Source: Catenaria anguillulae PL171 (Eukaryota > Blastocladiomycota > Blastocladiomycetes > Blastocladiales > Catenariaceae). From it: a stretch of DNA of 64,000 nucleotides. The stretch's first letter is position 1. Every line of letters begins with the position of its first letter. The notes under the pieces are model-generated. The model saw only the letters and a program-made list of their open reading frames with translations, made no database searches and was not told the origin of the DNA. The position numbers and the translations under genes are program-made. Below are positions 46,150 through 56,419 of the stretch, piece by piece. The stretch covers positions 1 through 64,000 of the forward strand of contig MCFL01000037.1 in the NCBI GenBank assembly GCA_002102555.1, given 5' to 3'.

Positions 46150-47636
46150 CCGAATCCGTTCACCAAGTCGCGAAAGTCGCCGCCGCTCACCGAGTCGCCA
46201 TCGGTCGCCTAGTCGCCATCGGTCGCCTAGTCGCCGTCGCTCGCCGAGTCGCCGCCGTGCATCGAGTCGCCGTCGCTCGCCGAGTCGCCGCCGTGCATCG
46301 AGTCGTCGTCGCTCGCCGAGTCGCCGCCGTGCATTGAGTCGCCACCGCAGCGGCAGCCCACCGCAACACCGCAACCACTCCCCGGCGAGGCATGTCCCCA
46401 CAAGAGTAACCCACTCTTCAACGCAAGCTGGCGACTTGCTGTCGATTCTTGGTGCCAATCACGAACTATTTTCAGGAAAAGCTAAAGGCAATGATGTTGC
46501 AGCAATGTACACGAATCGGGTCACTTTGGCACAACTCTTGGGCACCATTCGCCAATTGCCCCAAGTGGAAGGCACTGCGAACTCACTGTGTACTCATTAC
46601 CTTTGAGCTCACAACACTGACAAGCCTCTGCCTCAATCGCGTTTAGGAACGACCCCGGTTTCAGCTGAATCGAACCTTAGTGAGCGTCAATTACTGAAAC
46701 AACTTCTGTATGATTCAAATCATTTCTTCCCGAATCGCAACAAATTGCTTTTCTCTGATTATTGCTCATGATATTGTTGCATATCTCCAGTGCAGCCCAT
46801 GTCACCACCGACGATAACCCCGCCCAGGCCTTCATCACTGATGTTTTCCGACTTCATCAAGTCCATTCCGCAGTCGGCACAATCCCTCTCACGCAAGCCA
46901 ACCTCGAAAATCTGTGCAAGATTCCTCGAAGCGTGACGCAGGGTGTTGCTCTGTTGGTGCCAGAGTACCTCGTGGATGCAACGCTGGCTGCAATTCTCCA
47001 TCAAGCCGGCCGCCTCTACAACACCACCATTGTGGAACGTGCCGGTGGCACGTCCCAGCGATCGCGCAAACACCAACGGCTCGCAAACCTCCAATCGGCC
47101 CAGCGGGTGTCCATTCCGAACGACGTTAAGTACACGATTCGTCGCACGAGCACAGCGCTTTCCGCCGGTAACTCGCCATTCGTGGTTCATGACCGCAGTA
47201 CGGTCGCTATCGCTGGCGATCGTGCGACGGTCAACGCGATTCTTGGTGCAGGGGATGCCGTGGTGCCGACCCGAACGGCGCAAGGCGCCTACGAACGGAC
47301 TGAATGGGGGGACAAGATGCGGCGCGAGGTATGTCTTCAGAAGATATTTCATGTGATCATGAATGCCGGTGAACGGACATGCCCACATTCCTGTGTTTTT
47401 ATCAGCGAATGCTCTTGTTTTTGGCATGGACGGCCCAGCAACTCGCCCTGGAGGGACCCAGCCGCGGGCTGCCGTTTGTGATTGTACTTGCGCCGCTTGG
47501 TCACGGACTTCACAACTTGCCCCTTCTTGCCCAACACTACAAGCTGCCAATCATTTGCGTGGCCACAGTGAATGAGTTCATTTTGCTCCATCGTTGGATT
47601 GAGATGTTTTGTTCCGTTTCAATTTCCAATCAGTAA
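46079..47636 (+). CDS. SR-rich protein of unknown function inside the element
   Basis: Three exons, 46079-46587, 46791-47328 and 47406-47636, join with consistent phases into 425 residues, so the gene appears intact. Residues about 22-85 are an Arg/Ser array of six-residue units (RHRSPS, RRRSPS, RRRASS) encoded by an 18-bp minisatellite, like SR splicing or chromatin factors. The remainder is globular: LAQLLGTIRQLPQ, TDVFRLHQVHSAVGTIPLTQ, IPRSVTQGVALLVPEYLVDA, and a C-terminal hydrophobic region, LPFVIVLAPLGHGLHN. No family recognised. It points opposite to the other genes of the element. The SR array may target the product to nuclear bodies (inference). Confidence 0.65.
46172..46345 (+). repeat. 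18-bp coding minisatellite (Arg-Ser repeats)
   Basis: About nine tandem copies of an 18-bp unit such as CGCCGTCGCTCGCCGAGT, each encoding six residues of the RxRSPS type within the SR-rich gene. Confidence 0.85.
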
Positions 47637-48616
47637 AAGGTGTTGGTTCCTTTCCTTCACTGTTTTGCTTCATTCAAGACACCCAAGATATACATACCCG
47701 CGTTCCTGTTCCTGTTACATGACGCTCCCTGTCCAAGTCTCACAAAGAGCTAGCACAGCATGGAGCAACAACGGGCTCAGAACAAGTAGATACATTCATT
47801 TGGCACCTGGCATCTACATACGGTATTCCTCGTGCAGAATCGGACAATGACGACCCAAGTAATGATACAGCCAGCGAGCATGACCCAACCGCCACACAAA
47901 GGCCACTTGAGAACGGGACAGCTGGACAACGGCGGGCACGACTTGAGCGACTGACCCGTTCGAGTACAAGAAAATGCAATGGGTTTGCTTGGTCGTCGAT
48001 GAACACATAAGTACCATGTGTGAGTTCATTGACGCTGGCAGCACTGACGTCATGATCACAAGCGATCGTGGTTCATCGATCAGCGCGGCCGACCGGCCGG
48101 CGCCGTGAGTGCGCCTTCACCTTAGTCTCGTGCGCTGGGTCAGCACGCGCGGACACGCGGACATGATGTCGCGCTCTCTCATCCGTCGGTGGGGTTATAT
48201 TGAACATTTTGAGCCATGCTACTCGGCCCTTTGGAGATGTATACTACATGAGCGACCCGCCGGTCGCGACACACTCACCACCTACTACCACGATCAACAA
48301 GGGGCGCGAAGCGCCCGATCCCTGACGTTCACGTGACGTGGATGTCATACACATTTCATCGTCGAAGCGCGTTGAGTATTGTAGCCGTGTATGACGCTCA
48401 GTGGACATGACCCGTCTTAGAAACACTATGCATTGTGCTATCGTTGGCGTTGCCAATTCAATACGACCGACTGCATCGCCGTCCCCGTCCCTCCAAGCAT
48501 GTCCGCTCACACTTCAGGGACGACCAATCTCGAGTTCTCAAAACAGAACTGATCTTTATTGATCGTTATGCCAACCGCCAACTGACCTTGGAGAATGCAT
48601 TGTTGGCCGACTGCCG
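47637..48616. other. non-coding part of the element with a GC hairpin
   Basis: No intact gene. Open frames on the minus strand (47814-48059) lack family signal. It contains a palindromic GGCCGACCGGCCGGC stretch near 48087 and the hairpin listed at 48297-48316. Confidence 0.4.
48297..48316 (+). repeat. hairpin repeat, left copy
   Basis: ACAAGGGGCGCGAAGCGCCC: a perfect 6-bp stem (GGGCGC/GCGCCC) with a GAA loop. It is identical to the reverse complement of 53931-53950. The pair flanks the 1,584-residue gene. Confidence 0.8.
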
Positions 48617-51600
48617 TCAAGGAAACATACTCAACAACATATCCTGTGCCTGCAAGTAGTCTGCTTCGTCTGCTTGGCGCATCTTTTCCAAGTCCGCTTG
48701 CCCTTTGTGGCCGGCAACAACCAGAGCGCCGAGCGACTTCATTTGGCCATACACGGCCTTTTTTTCACTCTGCGTCGTGCCACCCTCGTCATCGTCGTCC
48801 TCTAACGCATCCAACAACTCCAAGCCTGCCTGCTGCATGCTACCCTGCTTTCCAGCTCGAGCAGCTTGCTCTTGCTTGATGGCTGCTCCAACCTTCTCCT
48901 TCATCTCCTTGTTGGCGAGTCCAACCACGTTTATCCACCCGGCCCGCACTGCCTCGTAACACCCGAAGCAAACACCGCCCATTTTTTCCATGCAAGCCTT
49001 GTGAAACCAATGGCCACATCGGGCGCAGGTCAGCGCAACAGCCGCATCATCCGCGCCCGAATCGTCCATGCGCTGGCGGCGAGTTGGAACCGGGATATCA
49101 GCGAGCGGATGAACCCGCTTTTCGGGACGTGACGTCGACGTGGATGCCGACACGATCGAGCTAACCGATGCTGTTGGCGTTTCCGAAGGAGGTTGATCAA
49201 TCGGTGTTTCCGTTTGCACATCTTGAGGCGGCCGTGGCGGTGACAGTAACGTGCTGCTGCTGCTTGCTGGTGTCGAATCTTGTCCTCGTGCTTGCCATTT
49301 CGGATACGTGAAAAGCGTAACACATGGGTGGATCTTTTTCGCAGGCGACTTGGGTGTGCTGGTGTGTTCTTCTTTGTGCTTTGCCTTGGCTCTTGGTGGC
49401 TTCGATTGCGGCTCATAGATTGGAATATCCCCACATCTCCAACAGGTGACGTCAAAGGGGCGGGTCCCGTTGCGAGGGCACAGCTGCAATGTCGCTTGCC
49501 TCGTCCTTGGATCAGCAGGAGCAAGAAAGTGGCTATACCCGAGCGGCATGGCGCGGAGCGGAACCGAGATGCCCAATTTCGGGAGCGAAACTGTGTCGGT
49601 GGCGGATTTGCCCGGTGTTCCGTTGGCATTGCTCGATATGATTGTGACGGCCAGTACGTTGTTCTGCTCGAGCCTGGCTCCTTGCTCTGGTGATACACTT
49701 GCCTCAATCCCAGCGCCTCCGGATTGCGCCCCACCTTGAACCACACTAGTCATAGGCATGGCTTCCCCCGACACCCCACCATTCCCTGGCTTGCTTTCTG
49801 CTCCACTTTGCCCTTGCACGCTGCGTCCACGTCCCCGTCCCCGCCCACGGCCACGGCCCGCGTTCGCACTACCTTTTGCATCTCCGTGCCGCCTACCGAC
49901 CTGCACAAACGACTGCCCAACTGCATGGCCGCTGTCCTGCACACGACCACTACCGCTCGTGCATCCAGCCGCCTCCGTCGAATCTTGATCGACATTCATT
50001 GCATCCATTCCATCGATCGAACAGCCACCCGCCGGCCGATGCTCGACATTCTCCTTCCCAGCAACAGACGTTGCTTTCGCTTGCGCCGCGGCGGCAGACT
50101 TGCTCAACTTGATCTGGCAGGTCGGCAATGGCGGGAATGGCTTGCCGCTGGAATCAGAGCCGTCGTCGCTCAATGCCCGAGCAAACAGCTTGCTCAGCGC
50201 AGATTTCGCCCGTGTTATCGTGATTGCGTATCGGGTCTGGGGAGCCGAACGGATTTTGTTGAACCCGCGTGCAAGCTGGCGATACGTACGGGTATTACGG
50301 AGTCGCAAGGTGTGGAATGTGACGTAGGCGCGGCGTATGATGATTTTGGCAGTGTCCCATGGTGAAGTCACCCGACGGATCCGCGAATGGGCATTCTCGA
50401 CGGGATAGTCGCTGATCGAAGCCAAGTCGTGGGCAAGTCGGTCGGCGAGTGGATGTTCACGTTGCTTGAGACGGGCAATGTCGGCAACAAGTTCAAGCGT
50501 GCGAAACTTGTAGTGGCGGCGTCCCCACCGCCATGCCAGCTCCGCACATCGCACGGCCATTGCAAGAAACATGTCCAGGCGACCAGATCGGTGCGCCTGT
50601 TCATACACCGAAAAGACTGCTTGCAGCTCGTCGTCAAGGACCGCAAGGAGGTAATGTACATGTGGGTCGCGCTTGGTGGCGTTTGGCGAGCGCGCAAGGG
50701 CCGCAAGTGCTGGTTCCCGGACACCGTGCCGCCAAGCGCACGCAAGCACCGTGACCAGGTAGTCGATTACTTGGGGCGACGGCTTCTTTGTCATTTCCTT
50801 GCCCGCGACCATACGGTGGGCTAGTCGCAAGAAGTCTTGGTGCTCCGTGAAAAAGGTCTCCCGCATATTGAGCGAGAGGTGAAGCGGCCCAATGTGCGGG
50901 AACAAGCTGTCGATTTCCTTGGGTATGGTTGGATGCTCCTCGTTGAATGTCGAGACCCACTCGCGACGAAGACGAATTGCGGTACGTAGGGCATGCACAC
51001 CTGGGTTATCCATCGGCACCGGGACCAGGTACTCACATGCAAACTTGCGCAACGGCTCCACCTTGAGCACTTCATTCAACAGGGTCATGTACGCATCAAC
51101 ACTTTTCAAGTCCCCTTCCAACAAGGTGACAAGCTTGGCGTTGAACATGGAACGCTGCCCGTGCTGGAGCTCGATGGCGTCGGCAAGTGCTGTTGTGTGC
51201 GCTGGCGCCAACGGATCAAGGACAAGCTCTGCATTTGGCGCGGTGGTGGTTGTGGGTCGTGGCATTGGTTGAAATGCTTTAGGTTGGTTGGTCGGGCATG
51301 GTGGTGCAAGCTGAATTGGTGTATGCGCATGGGTCGAAGTTGGCTCCTTGTTTGGTACGTCCAAATCCATCTTGGCGAGTCCACCATCCACATCCATTTG
51401 ACCTTCAATGCTCGCCTTTGCCGATCGGGACTGTGAGTCGTCTGATAAGGCCACCGCCCACACGGACCCGCGGCTCCTAATCTGCACCTCGTCTCCACCA
51501 TCCTCTTGACACGACTCGTCGCCGGAATCTACATCAGCCGCCACCACCATCGGGACAGCTCCGACCTGGTCGCCACGACGCTGGTCCTGCAAAGCAATCG

Positions 51601-53471
51601 CGGCGGCTGTGTCACGGGCCAACATGATGTTTGGATTGTACGAGTGGGTTGCGGTCGCGCGGTGCGGGATCGGTTCGGTACACAGCTCTGGGTACGCATC
51701 TAGGATTGTTTTGCCGCAGTAGTGTGGAAGGTCTTGTTCGATGAGTTGTATAAGGTCATGGATGCATTCGTCGTCGTCGATTGCTGAGCCGTGGCGCTGA
51801 ACAAGGATTGGGGCATAATGGTTGAGGAGGGCAAGGGCAGTCCCCATGTGGACAATGTTGGTTGCTGAAGTGGCTGCTCCTTTGAGGAATGTATGGATGT
51901 TGTGAAAGTCGTCCAAGTTGAGGTCAAGTGAACCGCCTCCGGCGAGCCACTCTTCAATGTCCAATGCAATCCGCTTTGCATGCCCCTTGACGATTTTATC
52001 CTCGAGCTTAGTGATTGCTGATGAGGATACCGTGAAACCCATATCCGCAAGCCATGAAAAAAGTTCATGCGGGACACCCTTGCTGCGCAGGATTGCCGAC
52101 AGCTCGTACTTGAAAAAGGTTGCATTCCGAGACAAGAGTCCGGTCATGTGGTAAACCGTCACGATCGCATGGTACTCCTTCTTTTCCTTGGACCGCACGT
52201 CCTCCTTGCTGGCGTCGTCGTTGCCGTTGTTTACTTGCTGCTTGCGCCATGCCAAATGATTGCGATCATGCTCGTGCCGTGCCGAAGTGAGTGCTGCAAG
52301 CGATTCGACAAGCGCAATCGCGCCGTGTGCTTTTGCAAAAGTCTTGCGAAAGTCCTCCAAGGTCTGAGGAAGGGAAAACGACGGATCGTGCAAACTGAGG
52401 TGATTGACCTGATCATATAAGCCAGAGAGCGCACTCGAGAGCGTTTCCGTCAGCGTTGAATCGCTCGCTGGATCGTTCCGAAGCTGCGAATGAAACGCCC
52501 GGTGGTGCTGCAGTTGGGGAATGGAAGCCATGAGCTGCTGGGCAAGCTGACGGGCAATTGAAAGGTCACGGTAAACTTGGGCAGACGTCGCCAGTTGTTC
52601 GCTGAGCTGTTGACGCAATTGCTGGTTGATGTCGGCCAGGGTTGATGAATACCGCTGAGATGCCGCACAATCGCACGCCGCAAAATATGCCTCGTGCTTC
52701 TGCTTGATGGCTTCGTGGTTTGCCCTCGCCTCCCGCTCACCAGACTCGGCAAGGAGTAAGTTGGTAGCGTCCAGCCTCGCGTTCAGGTCTTCAACCTTGG
52801 CCACCAGCTGATCGTGCTCCAAAGCTTCCGTCAATAATGCATCCCCCATTGCCCGCAACGAAGTACAATCGGCAGATACTTTGGAATACCGATCACGCAA
52901 TTCGCTCGCCTCCCATTGCGCGCTCGCAAGCTGTGCTTCCAAATTGGCCTGGCGCACACGCTCTTGACCAAGCTCTGCGCACAACAACTCGTAACGTTGG
53001 GTCGTATTATGATGTTGCTCTTGCTCCTGCAAGAGTGCCGCTTCGGCCTTGTGAGCCAGTTGTTGATTCGCCTCCAGATCGTTTTGGAGGGCATGAACTG
53101 CGTCGTGGAGTTTGATCCATTGCGCATGTTGGTGCGGGTCGCAAACCTGATGGCATTATGTCGTTTACAATGTCAGTACCACATAAATACCAAGGACGAA
53201 GGTAAGAAAAAGGCCAAACTGCTGGCAACACAGCCAGATCGCATACCGTTGCGGTACTATCTACGCTCGAGTTCTTGACAAAATGGTTGCCAACGCGTTT
53301 GCGGAGCGACTTGCTTGCCTTGACAAATGTATCGTGAGAGGCGAGAGCAGGGCAAAGTTGAAGAAAGAGACCGTCAAGGTCTACGGCAGGTTTTCCACCA
53401 TCATCAGACATGCCCTTGACCTCCTGGTTGGCACCAGCAGCGTCTCCAGCCGATGTGAAGCCTGTGTTCAT
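48617..53471 (-). CDS. giant element protein: coiled coil, transposase-like core, PHD/RING-like finger
   Basis: Exons 53247-53471 and 48617-53146 (complement) join in phase 0 around a 100-bp intron, giving 1,584 residues with no frame break. N-terminus: FVKASKSLRKRVGNHFVK, then a long coiled coil (about residues 95-290). The central part carries GTALALLNHYAPILVQRHGS. The core (about residues 770-1000) has PLHLSLNMRETFF, EHQDFLRLAHRMV, KPSPQVIDYLV, AVLDDELQAVFSVY, LAWRWGRRHYKFRTLELVAD and DYPVENAHSRIRRVTSPWD. I recall similar H.SLN..E / VENFHSRIR blocks in repetitive proteins of glomeromycete and aquatic-eukaryote genomes, probably transposon-encoded. C-terminal third: a Gly-rich linker, CWRCGDIPIY, and a CARCGHWFHKACMEKMGGVC finger (C4HC3-like). 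It is the best candidate for the element's mobility protein, but catalytic residues cannot be assigned by eye. Confidence 0.7.
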
Positions 53472-53930
53472 CCAACATGGGATGGGGTAGTGAGATCAGG
53501 AGACAAAGACGCCACTTTAGCCAGAATGCACTGAAAATGCCAGGATGGGATGGACAGACAAATGATACCTTGCGTCGTGCCTGACATGACCTGCCCCTCG
53601 GTTTTTCAAAATGCGAGCGCAGGATCCAGAGCCAGCACGGACAAGGCTGGGAGAGGGGGAAAACAAGGTGTGGCTGTGACGTGTCGGCAGTTTGTGAACA
53701 GGCCAGGGGTCGAACGGAAAAAGTGGCCGGCAGGAGTTGTTCAGGGTAATGGGTCGACTCTAATGCAGGTGAGTTCATGGAATTCCGATATGTAAGATTT
53801 GTCTGGACCAATTTACATGTAATGTTTTCGATTTGGATCAAAAACCGATCAGTCACCGATCAGTCACCGATCAGTTCCAAAGTTCATCACGTGTAGGCAT
53901 GGCTTGCTGCACCCCACTCGTCCCTGCCTT
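53472..53930. other. spacer within the element, with a short tandem repeat
   Basis: Upstream of the giant gene. It contains three copies of the 11-bp unit ACCGATCAGTC at 53844-53876. No gene seen. Confidence 0.45.
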
Positions 53931-53950
53931 GGGCGCTTCGCGCCCCTTGT
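53931..53950 (-). repeat. hairpin repeat, right copy
   Basis: Reverse complement of 48297-48316; it begins at the last base of the stop codon of the next minus-strand gene. Flanking sequence beyond the 20 bp is not conserved with the left copy. Confidence 0.8.
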
Positions 53951-55127
53951 TACCACGATCCCTTCCGGTACTTTCCCATCACCTCTCCTTGCCATTCGAC
54001 ATACTTGGCATTGACGTGCTGCCTCCTCAACGGGTCGAAACCAGTAAGGAGCATTTCCATCCATGCCAGGACCACCTCTACCTCCATGCGCGAGCTCAAC
54101 CATCTTGTCCAACCTGCGCGCGATGCCGGCAATGGCTGCAGCTCGTTTTCTGCCACGGATCCGTTGACCGAGTGTGCAATCGTCATGGCCATGGCAGAGG
54201 GGCCAGCTTGCTGCGTGATCCCGGTTCCACCCAACGCGGCGACCTGCAGGGATTCCATGACCTCAAACGATCCGTCACCCGAAACCAGAAGGATGAGCCG
54301 GTCTTGTCCTTGGGCTGCGTTGGAGGCAATGTGCCAAGGCGCCGCGTGGTCAGCTGATTCGGACCCGGGAACAGCGGTGTGGAACTTGCCAAGGGGTCGG
54401 TTCTTGTGGCGCCACAAGTAGCAATTGTCACGATTCAGCGTTAGTACAACACCATTCCGAACATTCATGCAATGTGGAGATACACTTGCTCTGTTGCACA
54501 TACCTTGGGTTCATGCTCGGCCAGAGCATGCACATGCAGGTCGATCCACCGGTTGCGTGCCAACATGTCCCTTGTGCCGTCGTTTGGGAACACGTTGTCG
54601 CCGTCCCAAAAGATGGCCATGGGCGGAATCACCTTGCCGGGATTTTCCTGCGCCGAAACAATGACCTTGCCCAGGGCGTCGATCAGAGAGCAAACGAAGG
54701 AGTCTGACAGCGACCGGACGTGGTTTCGAGCCATCACTTCCAGCAGTGGGTCAATGTATTTCACATGCAGAGACGTCAGGCGATTGAGGAGGAGGGCACG
54801 AAATTGGGTGTGAGGCGACCGGCGATCGTCGACCGCCTTTTGGACTTCAGCCGGCAGGACCAGGTCGTTGGGAAGAAATCGGGAAAACAGCTGAAGGAGC
54901 GGCAGCTGCTCCCATTCAAAGTTGACTGACCTTTGATGGAACCTGATTGACATCTCCGTGATCGCGAGGATGTAGCTGGCCTCCGTCACGTCAACGACGG
55001 CTTGTGGATCCTGCACCGCCGCTGAGAGCCATGGCGAAATGCGGCTCACCAGATTGTTTAATTGATGCGAGTCAGAGGCCGTAATGTTGGTTGGGTTCAT
55101 GAACAAAAATTGTGCAACATTCGACAT
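53950..55127 (-). CDS. unknown protein, 358 residues, intact copy of a small gene family
   Basis: Exons 54504-55127 and 53950-54402 (complement) join at a phase-0 intron with a perfect TACTAAC branch site. Blocks: QLNNLVSRISPWLSAAVQD, LLQLFSRFLPNDLVLPAEV, YIDPLLEVMARNHVRSLSD, AIFWDGDNVF, NRWIDLHVHAL, LILLVSGDGSFEVMESL, AWMEMLLTGFDPLR. The pattern of an FWDGD motif and a VSGDGSFEV motif (an Asp-Gly-containing strand late in the chain) hints at a metal-dependent fold, but I recognise no family. A decayed paralogue sits at 30650-31472. The stop codon abuts the hairpin repeat. Confidence 0.65.
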
Positions 55128-55199
55128 GACCGGAGAGCAATACGTTTTCTCGGTATCCTTTCCAACATTGTTGTCTACATGTGAATCAGTTATGTTGGA

Positions 55200-55778
55200 T
55201 CAGATGAGCTTGTAGACAGTCGTTTTGTACCACGAGGAAAGCATGTGCGCACCAAACACAACCATCGGGCAGCTCTTGAATTGCATATCAATTGCCGAGA
55301 TATCCTTGATGGCGAAGCGAGCCACTCCCGCCAAGCATAAGCGCAGTGCAACTGCCGACTTTGTCACGTTTGCCATGTTCGGAGCGGTGCATGGTGGTTG
55401 CAGCTCAAAGTGCAATTCCCGAAGGCAATCCGTGGTGACCTTGCTCAGCTCCTGCGGATGGTACGAAACACCCTGGCCAGCCTCATGCACGCGGCATCCC
55501 AAATTGTAGACGGCGCTCGGGAAGGAAAACTGCAAGAGGTAGTCGGGAATAGGATCAAAGTAGTCTTGTGGAGCCTCCATGACTTCTCGAGCCAAGGACA
55601 AGTCAATCGTTGTCCGCGGGCGTGGCCATTGTGGTTGAGGGGGAGTTTGAAGCGAGGAACGGCTCTGAGACTGATGATGACGACTCAAGTGTCTCGATGG
55701 GTGAGATGCCCCTGCGTACAAATTGTGACGGTAGTTTGTTGCAGCTGAAGCTGGACGGGACGGAATGGACCGGTTCAT
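55200..55778 (-). CDS. unknown 192-residue protein upstream of the previous gene
   Basis: Single open frame from an ATG at 55778. The first 60 residues are Ser/His/Arg/Pro-rich; the rest looks ordered (LAREVMEAPQDYFDPIPDYL, ELSKVTTDCLRELHFELQPP, KSAVALRLCLAGVARFAIKD). It ends 73 bp before the start of the 358-residue gene on the same strand, so the two could be one gene with an unseen intron. A second frame (55603-56016) overlaps its start and could carry an alternative 5' exon. Confidence 0.5.
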   Translation of the reverse strand: MNRSIPSRPASAATNYRHNLYAGASHPSRHLSRHHQSQSRSSLQTPPQPQWPRPRTTIDLSLAREVMEAPQDYFDPIPDYLLQFSFPSAVYNLGCRVHEAGQGVSYHPQELSKVTTDCLRELHFELQPPCTAPNMANVTKSAVALRLCLAGVARFAIKDISAIDMQFKSCPMVVFGAHMLSSWYKTTVYKLI

Positions 55779-56419
55779 GATGATAAGAGTTTTGACGACT
55801 TGTATGGAGCTCTATTGGGCAAATGCATGTAGTGTCTGAATCCTCATGTGGAGAATTCGTAATCGAGTGGGTAAATAATCCGCTTCGAGGCCTCCTGATA
55901 ATGGTTGCAAATGGACGCGGACAAAAACCATCATTCGGCGCGTCGATGACCGGATCAAACTGTCGAAGAGATGGGAAAGTGGATCTGGCGCGATTTTGGA
56001 CTCTAGATGATTGCAAATCTCCATATCGTTGAAATACTTTGGCTGAATCAAGGGTCCGCCCGAATCAGATATGTATGAACGACATCCACGTGACTCGACG
56101 GCAGCGGTTGCGGCTCAGTTGTAATGCAGTATGCTCAGTCGGAAATGCAATATGCGTCGGGGGATTGGGGTGGCCGGAAAGTGCAGCAAGAGATGAGGCG
56201 GAAGGTAAAATGCATGATACAATAGACTCGACGTCGGACAACCTGACGAGCGACCTACTCAACGCATTCGTCTGTCAACCGATTCGATTGAAAATGCTGA
56301 GTCAAGTCACAGAGATGTGTGTACGGGCAAAACAACAACCAAATTGGACTCGGCGAACCTCACTGTTGCCTGTTGCCCCACATCATCGTCCATTTTCCTC
56401 CCGTCGCTTGGGGACTTTG
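55779..56419. other. spacer within the element
   Basis: Upstream of the 192-residue frame and ahead of the right inverted repeat. Part of an open minus-strand frame (to 56016) is the only coding hint. Confidence 0.35.

Noticed and set aside
48297..48316. Helitron 3'-end hairpin
   Set aside because: The hairpin is not followed closely by CTRR, and no Rep/helicase protein or TC 5' terminus is present.
53950..55778. One spliced gene from 55778 to 53950
   Set aside because: The 73-bp gap has no good donor/acceptor pair in phase, so two genes are reported, with the fusion left as an alternative.
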